Of a stretch of 6,430 bases of DNA, positions 1 to 5,893 are shown piece by piece. Below the pieces are notes generated by a model. The model made no database searches, was not told the DNA's origin, and was given only the letters and a program-made list of their open reading frames with translations. Position 1 is the first letter of the stretch; each line of letters begins with the position of its first letter. The stretch spans positions 1-6,430 of the forward strand of contig SLLJ01000034.1 of the NCBI GenBank assembly GCA_007134165.1, written 5' to 3'. Source of the DNA: Nitriliruptoraceae bacterium. GTDB taxonomy: Bacteria; Actinomycetota; Nitriliruptoria; Nitriliruptorales; Nitriliruptoraceae. A program made the translations under genes and the position numbers.

Positions 1-41
1 CTTCGGGGTCGCTCGCCACCCGACATTACGTGCGACGTCGC

Positions 42-60
42 CCCGGCGGGTAGGGCCGGG
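42..60 (-). terminator. Hairpin downstream of the histidine kinase, possible terminator
   Basis: CCCGGC (42-47) and GCCGGG (55-60) form a perfect 6-bp stem around a 7-nt loop, 36 nt past the kinase stop codon. No T-run follows on the minus strand, so a classic intrinsic terminator is not shown, although GC-rich hairpins without a U-tract are common after actinobacterial genes. The rest of positions 1-96 holds no reading frame that I can support. A downstream gene could begin near the window edge, but nothing there has a good ribosome binding site. Confidence 0.35.
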
Positions 61-96
61 AGCAACCTTCGGACGGGACCGTCACCGGCGAGGCAC

Positions 97-1317
97 TCAG
101 CGCGATGGGAGTTCGAGGACCACGCGGAGTCCGGGCTCGGCGGGCTCGAGCAGCACACGACCACCGTGCGCCTCGATGACCATGCGCACCAGCCACAGTC
201 CCAGACCGGTCGAGCTTCTTCCACCCGCGTGCACGAACGGGTCGAAGACCGACTCGAACTGCTGCTCGGGAACCCCCGGACCATGGTCACGTACCAGGAG
301 ACGGATGACGCCATCTCCAGCCTCGACGACCGCCTCGACGGGAGGCGCTCCGTGCCGGCTTGCGTTGTCCAGCACGCTGGTCAGCGCGTGCTGGAGCCGG
401 CGTCGGTCGGCCAGCACCCGCAGGCTGCGATCGCCCACCACCTCGATGTCGACGCCACTGAGCCACGCTGAACGTGCGAGCAGAACGAACGGGTCGAACT
501 CACTGCGCTGCAGGGTCAGCGAGCCAGCCCGGGCCCGGTCGCTGTCTAGCAGGGCGTCTGCGAGGTCCAGGAGCCGCTCGGACTGGCGTTCAGCTCCCTC
601 GAGCAGCTCTTCGCGGTTCGGTTCGTCGAGCGTCCGGTCCCGTTCGCGGAGCAGGCGCATCGTGCCCGCCACCGTGGCCGCCGGACTGCGCAGATCATGA
701 GCCAGGGTGGCGATCATCGACGCTGGCACCCGGTCCGAGGACCGGGTGATGAGCAGCGCGTCGCGCAGCTCTGCCACGATACGGGCCAGCAGCTCCGCGA
801 CGAGCGCACCGAGCACGAACGCCAACGGGTAGCTGGCCAGCAGCAGCGGGTCGGTGCCGTCGAGCAGCGCCGGGCCCGTGACGACCAGCAGCCCCGGCAG
901 GACCGCACGCAGCGCGACGCCCGGCGGGTAGGCCAGTCCGAGCCAGACGAAGCCGGCGAACGGATACAGCAGATAGCTATTGGGATGGGCGTCGGCCACC
1001 ATCAGGTTCAGGCCCAACAGCACGAACGTGGTCGCCGGAAGCACCAGGGTCGACCAACGACCCAGCCGCGGCCAGGGAAGCAGCAGGGCGAGCAGCGCCA
1101 GTCCGAGGCTGCTTCCGGCGGCGACAAGGGTGTCCGGAACCAGGGTGGCACTGCCATCCACCACCCGCACCGCGAGTAGCAGTGCAAGGCCGACCAAGAA
1201 CACCGCCGCGGTGCGGGAGGCACGCACGATGCCTTGGGCGGTCATGCTTGGCGTGGCCCGCCCGGGCGCCGGAGCCAGACGATCGTCAGGCGCCGGCACC
1301 GAGGATGCGGGCACCAT
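97..1317 (-). CDS. Membrane sensor histidine kinase
   Basis: This 406-residue protein has an N-terminal integral membrane half and a cytoplasmic kinase half. Hydrophobic segments lie at about 37-50, 68-80, 90-107, 115-130, 134-150 and 160-180, so five or six helices are likely, with no large extracellular sensor domain. The HisKA domain carries the H-box AHDLRSP with phosphoacceptor His207. The HATPase domain has the N-box LDNASRHG (Asn318), the G1 box DHGPG (344-348), the F-box FDPF (358-361) and the G2 box TGLGLWLV (370-377). All catalytic boxes are intact, so it should autophosphorylate and pass phosphate to a response regulator. None is encoded in the window. The ATG shares its A with the TGA of dnaB (TGATG) and has only a weak GGCGG upstream, which points to translational coupling with dnaB. 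A start at Met25 is possible, but it also lacks a good ribosome binding site. The ligand is unknown. Confidence 0.9.
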   Translation of the reverse strand: MVPASSVPAPDDRLAPAPGRATPSMTAQGIVRASRTAAVFLVGLALLLAVRVVDGSATLVPDTLVAAGSSLGLALLALLLPWPRLGRWSTLVLPATTFVLLGLNLMVADAHPNSYLLYPFAGFVWLGLAYPPGVALRAVLPGLLVVTGPALLDGTDPLLLASYPLAFVLGALVAELLARIVAELRDALLITRSSDRVPASMIATLAHDLRSPAATVAGTMRLLRERDRTLDEPNREELLEGAERQSERLLDLADALLDSDRARAGSLTLQRSEFDPFVLLARSAWLSGVDIEVVGDRSLRVLADRRRLQHALTSVLDNASRHGAPPVEAVVEAGDGVIRLLVRDHGPGVPEQQFESVFDPFVHAGGRSSTGLGLWLVRMVIEAHGGRVLLEPAEPGLRVVLELPSR

Positions 1318-2804
1318 CAGATCGGGCTCGGCGGGCCGCCCCCTGCAGGTCCTGCCCCCGCGGAGCTCTGGCCGCGGGCCAGGTTGGCGAACTTCGTCAG
1401 GTGGGCCAGGAAGGCGAGCTTGACGATGCCGGTCGCGCCGTTGCGGTGCTTGGAGACGATCAATTCGGCGATGCCCTTGTCGGGGCTGTCGTCGTCGTAG
1501 ACCTCGTCGCGGTAGATGAAGCCGACGAGATCGGCGTCCTGCTCGATCGACCCGCTCTCACGCAGGTCCGCGAGCTGCGGGCGTTTGTCGGTCCGCGACT
1601 CCGGCTGTCGGGAGAGCTGGGACAGCGCCATGACGGGCAGGTCGAGCTCCTTGGCCAGCATCTTCAGTCCACGGGAGATCTCTGCAACCTCCTGCTGTCG
1701 CGACTCGATACGTCTCGGCGACTGCATCAACTGCAGGTAGTCGACGATCACCATCGACAGTCCGTGCTGCTGCTTGAGCCTCCGGGCCTTGGCCCGGATC
1801 TCGACCAGCGAGATCGACGGGGTGTCGTCGATGTACAGCGGCGCGTCGGACAGCCGGCCGAGCGCGTCGCCGAGCTTGCGCCAGTCGGTGTCGTCGAGCC
1901 GACCGGTGCGCAGCCGCGAGGAGTCGATGCGGGCCTGCGAGGACAGCAGCCGGTTGACGATCTCGAGCTTGGACATCTCGAGGCTGAACACGATCACCGG
2001 CTTGCGCAGTTCGACGGCCACGTACTCGGCGATGCCCAGACACAGCGAGCTCTTACCCATCGCCGGCCGGGCCGCGACGATGACGAGGTTCTGGGGCTGC
2101 AACCCGGCGGTGAGCCGGTCGAGATCGTCGAAGCCGGTGGCCAGCCCGGTCACCTCCGACCCCTGCTCGGCGAGACGCTCGATCTGGTCGAAGGAGTCGT
2201 TGAGCAGTTCACCGAGCGCGGAGTACTCCGAGGTGGTGTGGTGCTGGGCGACCTCGTAGATCACGCTCTCGGCCCGGTCCACGACCCGTTCGGCGTCGTC
2301 CGCAGCCTCGTAGCCCATCCGCGTGACCTCGGTCCCGGCCTCGATCAGCCGGCGCAGCAGGGCCCGGTCACGCACGATGCGTGCGTAGTAGGCCGCGTTG
2401 GCTGCCGTGGGTGTAGCAACCGTGAGGTCGTGCAGGGCTGCGGGTCCCCCCACCTCGTCGAGCCGGTCGCGGCGAGCGAGGTGGTCAGTGACGGTCACGG
2501 TGTCGACCGGTTCGCCCTGCGAGGTCAGGGTGGCGATCGCCTCGAACACCACCCGGTGCGCGTTGCGGTAGAAGTCCGGCGGGGAGAGCACCTCCACGGC
2601 CTCGCTGGCCGCGTTGCGCGACAGCAGGGCCGCTCCGAGCACCGACACCTCCGCATCCAACGAGTGGGGAGGCACGCGATCGAAGCGCGGGCCAGCAGCG
2701 ACCGAGCCGTTCTCCCCCGCCCAGCGTCCGGCGACGATCGACTCACCCGGCGGTGGCCCAGGTGGCTCCTGGGCCGGGAAGGTTGCGGGGTGGCCGTCGA
2801 CCAC
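1317..2804 (-). CDS. dnaB: Replicative DNA helicase DnaB
   Basis: This is the hexameric ATP-dependent helicase that unwinds DNA ahead of the replication fork. From the GTG at 2804 it has 495 residues. The N-terminal primase-interacting domain begins near residue 43 (RVPPHSLDAEVSVLGAALL). The RecA-like C-terminal domain contains Walker A ARPAMGKSS (245-253, Lys251), SLEMS (274-278), Walker B VIVDYLQLM with Asp355, SQLSRQ (395-400) and KHRNG (452-456), which holds the likely arginine finger. No intein interrupts Walker A or the DYLQLM region, two sites where actinobacterial DnaB proteins sometimes carry one. The frame stays open to a GTG at 2843, but GAAAGGA at 2814-2820 sits 9 nt before the GTG at 2804, so I prefer that start. 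A Pro/Gly-rich leader of about 40 residues precedes the fold. The gene lies 83 nt after rplI, and its TGA overlaps the kinase ATG. Confidence 0.97.
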   Translation of the reverse strand: MVDGHPATFPAQEPPGPPPGESIVAGRWAGENGSVAAGPRFDRVPPHSLDAEVSVLGAALLSRNAASEAVEVLSPPDFYRNAHRVVFEAIATLTSQGEPVDTVTVTDHLARRDRLDEVGGPAALHDLTVATPTAANAAYYARIVRDRALLRRLIEAGTEVTRMGYEAADDAERVVDRAESVIYEVAQHHTTSEYSALGELLNDSFDQIERLAEQGSEVTGLATGFDDLDRLTAGLQPQNLVIVAARPAMGKSSLCLGIAEYVAVELRKPVIVFSLEMSKLEIVNRLLSSQARIDSSRLRTGRLDDTDWRKLGDALGRLSDAPLYIDDTPSISLVEIRAKARRLKQQHGLSMVIVDYLQLMQSPRRIESRQQEVAEISRGLKMLAKELDLPVMALSQLSRQPESRTDKRPQLADLRESGSIEQDADLVGFIYRDEVYDDDSPDKGIAELIVSKHRNGATGIVKLAFLAHLTKFANLARGQSSAGAGPAGGGPPSPI

Positions 2805-2813
2805 GCTGCCTGG

Positions 2814-2820
2814 TCCTTTC
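2814..2820 (-). promoter_or_regulatory. Ribosome binding site that favours the dnaB start at 2804
   Basis: The minus strand reads GAAAGGA, 9 nt before GTG (2804-2802). The longer alternative GTG at 2843 has no comparable purine-rich stretch in front of it, which is why the shorter DnaB is annotated. Confidence 0.6.
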
Positions 2821-2887
2821 ACGTGCGTCCAGCGGGTCAGCACCGGCCTTCACGGGCCCGGGCGGCCGCCTCGATGCGGGATACTCC

Positions 2888-3553
2888 TCAGGACTTGGCG
2901 GCCTGACCGTCGCTCGCTACCTCGGCATCGGTGTCGGCGGCGGCGGGGTCAGAGGCGGCGGCTGCTTCAGCCTCCTGCTGTTCGGCGGCCTCGAGCCGCT
3001 CGGCGGCCTGGATCGCCTCATCCTCGATGCCCTCGTCCTGGCCGATCGGAGGCGGCTCGGGAGGCGCCTCGAGGTCGATGATGGCCCCGTCACGCACCGC
3101 GATGCGACCCTCCTCGTCCACGACGTCAACGACGACGGTGGCCGCGACTTGCGGGTGCACCTGCACCGGGACCTCGTAGGTCCCGATGACCTTGATGGTC
3201 CCGCGTAGCTCGATGCGCTTTCTGGGAATGTCGTGGCCCCGCTCGCGCAGGACACGCTCCACATCGGCGGCACCAACCGAGCCATACAGACGACCACGCT
3301 CATCGACCCGCGCCGGGATACGCAGGGTGCGTGACTCGAGCACCGTACGTGCCTGCTCGGCACCGCCCAGCGTCTTCTCCTCACGCGCCTTGCGGGAGCG
3401 GGTGAGTGCCTGGGCTTCCTTCATCGCTCCCTTGGTGGCTCGAATCGCAAGGCCACGCGGAAGCAGGAAGTTGCGCCCGTACCCGTCCGCGACGTCCACG
3501 ACGTCGCCGGGGAGCCCGAGGTTGTCGACCTCGCTCTTGAGGATGACCTTCAT
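2888..3553 (-). CDS. rplI: 50S ribosomal protein L9 with long acidic C-terminal extension
   Basis: L9 binds 23S rRNA through its N-terminal domain and projects from the 50S subunit near the L1 stalk. Here it has 221 residues, against a usual length near 150. The N-terminal domain carries the L9 signature around residues 14-40, with GDVVDVADGYGRNFLLP. The charged linker helix (about 41-75) and the C-terminal domain (about 76-146, with RLYGSVGAADV) are complete. Residues 147-221 are extra: a Pro/Glu stretch (LEAPPEPPP), then a Glu/Ala-rich, probably helical stretch (AAERLEAAEQQEAEAAAA), then an Asp/Ala tail. The ATG has AGGAG 7 nt upstream, and that AGGAG contains the last two bases of the rpsR stop codon TAG. 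Translation is therefore probably coupled to rpsR. The function of the extension is unknown. Confidence 0.96.
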   Translation of the reverse strand: MKVILKSEVDNLGLPGDVVDVADGYGRNFLLPRGLAIRATKGAMKEAQALTRSRKAREEKTLGGAEQARTVLESRTLRIPARVDERGRLYGSVGAADVERVLRERGHDIPRKRIELRGTIKVIGTYEVPVQVHPQVAATVVVDVVDEEGRIAVRDGAIIDLEAPPEPPPIGQDEGIEDEAIQAAERLEAAEQQEAEAAAASDPAAADTDAEVASDGQAAKS

Positions 3554-3563
3554 CGCACGGCTC

Positions 3564-3809
3564 CTAGCGAGTGGTGTAGGGGATCAGCGCCATCTCGCGG
3601 GCGTTCTTCACCGCGGCGGACAGCTTGGCCTGGCAGGCGGCGCAGGCTCCGCTGGTGCGGCGCGCCTTGATCTTGGCCCGTTCGTTGAGGAACTGCTTGA
3701 GCAGGGCAAGATCCTTGTAGTCGATGTACTCGATGCCCTGCGAGCAGATCGGGCACGGCCGATCCTTGCGCGGGCGGCGTTCCTTCTTGGGGGCGGACTT
3801 GCTGGCCAT
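3564..3809 (-). CDS. rpsR: 30S ribosomal protein S18, zinc-binding form
   Basis: This 81-residue protein is of normal length for S18, which pairs with S6 on the 30S platform and binds 16S rRNA. After a basic N-terminus (KKERRPRKDR) come CPIC (Cys19, Cys22) and CAAC (Cys56, Cys59), a four-cysteine zinc ribbon of the C+ type. The core YIDYKDLALLKQFL and the end VKNAREMALIPYT are typical of S18. Many actinobacteria carry both zinc (C+) and cysteine-free (C-) S18 paralogues, the latter expressed in zinc starvation. Only the C+ form is seen here, which fits the housekeeping copy in the rpsF operon. GAGGAG (3821-3826) lies 11 nt before the ATG. The stop TAG overlaps the rplI ribosome binding site. 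Confidence 0.97.
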   Translation of the reverse strand: MASKSAPKKERRPRKDRPCPICSQGIEYIDYKDLALLKQFLNERAKIKARRTSGACAACQAKLSAAVKNAREMALIPYTTR

Positions 3810-3834
3810 GGGGAAGCGGTCTCCTCGAGAGGGG

Positions 3835-3859
3835 CCCGGCGGGTGGGGAACCCGCCGGG
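3835..3859 (-). repeat. Perfect 10-bp hairpin between ssb and rpsR
   Basis: CCCGGCGGGT (3835-3844) and ACCCGCCGGG (3850-3859) are perfect inverted repeats around a 5-nt loop. The element fills much of the 72-nt gap between the ssb stop and the rpsR start and ends 8 nt before the rpsR ribosome binding site. There is no T-run, so full termination is unlikely. It may protect the upstream mRNA end, serve as a processing site, or lower expression of the downstream genes relative to ssb. The strand given is that of the transcript. Confidence 0.6.
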
Positions 3860-3881
3860 ACGGGTGATGCTGTCAGGATGC

Positions 3882-4319
3882 CTAGAAGGGCACGTCCTCA
3901 TCACTGGGCGGGGGCGGGGCGTACCGGGATCCGGCGTCGGACTGCGAGGCACCGTCGCGCTCCGCACGGATCGGCGAGGCCTGCGCCCAACGCAGGCTCG
4001 GTGCGATCTCGTCCGCCTCGATCTCGGTGACCCAGACCGTCTGCCCCTGCTGGTTCTCGTAGCTGCGCACGCGGACGCGGCCGATGACCACCACGCGGTC
4101 CCCCTTGTGCAGGGACTGCCCGGCGTTCTCGGCGAGGTCGCGCCACGCGGTGACCCCCATGAAGGTGGTCTCCTCCTGCTGCTGGCCATCACGACCCTGC
4201 CAGCGCCGGTTGGAGGCCACTCGAAGGTTGACCACGGGGACACCTCCGCCGGTATAGCGAAGGTCGGGATCCTCCGTCAGGTTGCCGACGAAGGTGATGA
4301 AGTTGCTTTCGTACGCCAC
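3882..4319 (-). CDS. ssb: Single-stranded DNA-binding protein
   Basis: SSB coats single-stranded DNA in replication, repair and recombination, and recruits partner proteins through its C-terminal tip. The 145-residue protein has an OB fold at about residues 4-108 (NFITFVGNLTEDPDLRYT, VTAWRDLAENA, KGDRVVVIGRVRVRSYEN). A short Gln/Ser/Pro-rich linker follows, then the acidic tip SDEDVPF, close to the classical DDDIPF. The linker is short for an actinobacterial SSB, which often has a long Gly-rich region, but the tip is intact. The start is GTG with GAGGAG 6 nt upstream (minus strand GAGGAGTATCCCGTG). It lies 58 nt after rpsF in the same direction. This position fits the main replication SSB. 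Confidence 0.97.
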   Translation of the reverse strand: MAYESNFITFVGNLTEDPDLRYTGGGVPVVNLRVASNRRWQGRDGQQQEETTFMGVTAWRDLAENAGQSLHKGDRVVVIGRVRVRSYENQQGQTVWVTEIEADEIAPSLRWAQASPIRAERDGASQSDAGSRYAPPPPSDEDVPF

Positions 4320-4377
4320 GGGATACTCCTCGCGTTCGGATCAGGGCGTCTCACCGGCGTGGAGGACGGGGAGCCGG

Positions 4378-4683
4378 TCAGGCCGACCTGCGAATGCGCA
4401 CCTCGGGGCGAACCGTCTTGAAGCGCACGATGTCGTCGGCGATCTTCATCAGCCGCTCGAGTTCGGAAACGGCCTCCGGGGTCGCCTCGAAGTCGAGTAC
4501 GCCATAAAAGCCGTGGTCACGCTTCTCGATCTCGTAGCCGAGCTTGCGCCGGCCCCACCAGGCATCCTCGAGCAGGGTCCCTCCCTGCTCGGCAAGGATC
4601 GCCTTGGCCCGATCGAAGGCGGCGATCGCCGCCTCCTCGTCGATGCGGTCCGTGATCAAGAGCAACATCTCGTAGCGGCGCAT
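4378..4683 (-). CDS. rpsF: 30S ribosomal protein S6
   Basis: This 101-residue protein has the normal length for S6, which forms a heterodimer with S18 on the 30S platform. It starts MRRYEMLLLITD, the typical first beta strand. It contains WWGRRKLGYEIEK (42-54) followed by HGFYGVLDF, and DDIVRFKTVR (83-92) near the end, all matching the family. AGGAGGT (4688-4694) lies 4 nt before the ATG. The frame is open further upstream to about 5046, but that part is Arg/Pro-rich out-of-frame-type sequence, and the ribosome binding site fixes the start at 4683. It is the first gene of the operon and sits behind a long leader. Confidence 0.97.
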   Translation of the reverse strand: MRRYEMLLLITDRIDEEAAIAAFDRAKAILAEQGGTLLEDAWWGRRKLGYEIEKRDHGFYGVLDFEATPEAVSELERLMKIADDIVRFKTVRPEVRIRRSA

Positions 4684-4897
4684 GAGCACCTCCTGTGGTC
4701 GCGCCGCCCCGCCGCGAGGCGGGTGCGGTGCCGATGGCGGCGGACGTCGGGGTGACGTCGCGGTCGCCGGCGGCGGGGGTGGCCCCCGCGTCGCGGTCGT
4801 GCGCCAGCACGGACCGTCGTCGGGAGCAGGGGTGCGGCCGGCCAGTTGCCCGGGGGGCAGGCCGGGTCGCCGGCACCCGCAGGCGCCGACGACGTGG
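4684..4897 (-). promoter_or_regulatory. Long GC-rich structured leader of rpsF, candidate S6:S18 autoregulatory element
   Basis: If transcription starts a few bases after the -10 box at 4905-4910, the rpsF mRNA has a leader of about 215 nt with no convincing gene. It contains a perfect 7-bp stem with a 3-nt loop (4773-4779 with 4783-4789), flanked by two copies of CGTCGCGGTCG (4756-4766 and 4789-4799). A 6-bp stem with a 4-nt loop (4708-4713 with 4718-4723) lies 13 nt upstream of the ribosome binding site. The S6:S18 complex is known to repress rpsF mRNA in several bacteria by binding a leader structure. I could not place that motif with certainty, so the assignment is inference from position and structure. 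Confidence 0.4.
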
Positions 4898-4904
4898 CCG
4901 TTGG

Positions 4905-4933
4905 ACGATACCCGACACCCCGTCCTCTCACAA
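4905..4933 (-). promoter_or_regulatory. Sigma-70-type promoter for the rpsF operon
   Basis: The minus strand reads TTGTGA (4933-4928), a 17-nt spacer, then TATCGT (4910-4905). The -35 matches TTGACA at four of six positions. The -10 keeps the key T, A and final T of TATAAT (TAT..T), and the spacer is ideal. It is the best promoter-like sequence upstream of the operon. Initiation would fall near 4898. Confidence 0.55.
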
Positions 4934-5006
4934 CCGCACCGTACGTGGGACCGGTGACGCCGCACAGCTGCGAGGCGCCGGGTCTGTGGATGAACGGCGG
5001 GGCGGG

Positions 5007-5503
5007 TCAGGATTCCAGCAGCGAGGAGCGGCCCGGAGACCGCCACCCAAGTGGCTGCGCCGAGCCTCTGGGGGGCGTGCTCACCGTTGGTGGGACAGTC
5101 ACTGGAGGGCTCGCTGCCGGTGCTGACCTTGTCAGTACGGATCGGTGGTCATTCTCGCTGGCGGTGGCCACGGAGAGCTCTTGGCCAGCCATGACCACCA
5201 CGACGGATCCAGCCAGCAACGCCACGTCTGAGGCACCGAGTCTCCGCCCCTCGGGCGAGAGCAGGATGCAATCGAACGTTTCGGTCACGGCTACGTCGAC
5301 ACAGGCCGAGAGGTGAGCAGCAACGACCCTCAACTCCGTGGCACCAGGAACACGGGGTCCGGGAGGGACTGGACCGGCCGCACGCGCGGCCCCAGGACCA
5401 GTTCCGCCAACAGGGTGCTCCATGTTGTCGGGCGAGAATGGCCGTTGCGTGGGAGAACGACCCGGCCCGGCTCGGATGACCCGCATGTGACCCCCCGCCG
5501 ACA
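5007..5503 (-). pseudogene. Probable frameshifted remnant of a CpsD/BY-kinase-like P-loop protein
   Basis: No intact gene fits here, but two overlapping minus-strand frames each hold part of a plausible protein. The frame stopping at 5330 gives RPTTWSTLLAELVLG, then VRPVQSLPDPVFLVP, with strong G/C third positions. The frame stopping at 5007 then gives ATELRVVAAHLSACVD, FDCILLSPEGRRLGASDVAL and LAGSVVVVMAGQ. Joined by a one-base shift near 5342, the order resembles the C-terminal half of bacterial tyrosine kinases of the CpsD/Wzc type: RP..., LP.L.VLPAG, ELL.S, FDVVLLDTPP, DA..LA..VDGVVLVVRAG. The Walker B aspartate position reads Ser (ILLSP), and no Walker A motif was found upstream. The last 40 residues are low-complexity. 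Third-position GC is weaker than in the operon genes. Alternatively, one frame alone (5007-5522, GTG start) is a real unknown 171-residue protein. The family match is from memory of motif patterns only. Confidence 0.4.
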
Positions 5504-5588
5504 TCACTGACGGGTCGGACACCGCATTCCGAACCTGTCCCTGGCCGACAGCGGCCGACCCTGGTTACCGATCGTCATCTCCACCTGA

Positions 5589-5619
5589 CCCACCCCCTTC
5601 GAGGCGGTGGTCGGGTGGG
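5589..5619 (-). terminator. Hairpin after the small acidic gene
   Basis: CCCACCC (5589-5595) can pair with GGGTGGG (5613-5619). Alternatively CCACC plus CCT (5590-5598) can pair with AGG plus GGTGG (5602-5610) across one mismatch and a TCG triloop. The element starts 4 nt past the stop codon of the 75-residue gene, as a terminator would. There is no T-run on either strand. Confidence 0.45.
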
Positions 5620-5623
5620 CCGT

Positions 5624-5851
5624 TCAGATGCTCCCGGACTCCCCCATGTTCGCCACGATGTTGGGGTTGGTGGGTCGTGGGCTGCTGGTCAGGGTCATGC
5701 CCGAGAGCATGGCCGTGAAGCTTGCGGTGTAGCCCACCACCTCGGCGTCGGCGGCGACGAGCAGGTCGGTGAGCAGGGCCTGCTCGTCGGCGGTCAACTC
5801 CATCGCGTCGAGCTTGGCACCCAAGCCTGCAACCACATCAGCGTCAGCCAT
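5624..5851 (-). CDS. Small acidic protein of unknown function, leader-peptide-like
   Basis: This is a 75-residue protein of no family I recognise. GAGGAG (5858-5863) is followed by three ATG codons in a row. The third (5851-5849) has the ideal 6-nt spacing and is chosen as the start. Longer starts up to a TTG at 5893 would only add a short stretch. Third codon positions are mostly G or C (GAC CTG CTC GTC GCC GCC GAC GCC GAG), so it looks truly coding. Residues 1-40 are acidic and probably helical (KLDAMELTADEQALLTDLL, then AADAEVVGY). Residues 41-75 are rich in Ser, Thr, Met, Asn and Pro with no Cys (MTLTSSPRPTNPNIVANMG). An acidic helical N-terminus followed by a polar C-terminus recalls precursors of ribosomally made modified peptides, but no modifying enzyme is encoded in the window. 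It has no signal peptide or membrane segment. Confidence 0.75.
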   Translation of the reverse strand: MADADVVAGLGAKLDAMELTADEQALLTDLLVAADAEVVGYTASFTAMLSGMTLTSSPRPTNPNIVANMGESGSI

Positions 5852-5857
5852 CATCAT

Positions 5858-5863
5858 CTCCTC
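5858..5863 (-). promoter_or_regulatory. Ribosome binding site of the small acidic gene
   Basis: GAGGAG on the minus strand stands directly before ATGATGATG. Spacing favours the third ATG (6 nt), while the first two would be 0 and 3 nt away. Confidence 0.75.
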
Positions 5864-5893
5864 GTCGTGCCATGTGTCGTTGTCCAAGTTCAA

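Noticed and set aside
1556..2060. A possible intein in DnaB at Walker A or DYLQLM.
   Set aside because: The helicase sequence runs through both sites without insertion or splice-junction residues.
1182..2906. A plus-strand open frame of 574 codons antisense to dnaB and the kinase start.
   Set aside because: It mirrors the codon bias of dnaB on the other strand, has Arg/Gly/Asp/His-rich composition and no motif, while the minus strand has every DnaB motif.
3186..4421. A plus-strand open frame of 411 codons across rplI, rpsR and ssb.
   Set aside because: It covers three clearly identified minus-strand genes and their gaps, and is an artefact of high GC content.
4684..5046. N-terminal extension of rpsF in frame up to 5046.
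   Set aside because: Arg/Pro/Thr-rich sequence with no S6 similarity. The AGGAGGT and the S6 family start both point to 4683, and a promoter lies inside the extension.
5481..5515. A C-run with flanking partial complementarity, considered as an actinobacterial 6C RNA.
   Set aside because: Only one run of six C is present and the possible stem is 4 bp; the second C-loop hairpin of 6C RNA is missing.
5007..5522. A single intact 171-residue minus-strand gene with GTG start.
   Set aside because: The N-terminal third has poor codon use in this frame while another frame is better over 5333-5440, so a frameshifted remnant was preferred. The intact reading is kept as an alternative.
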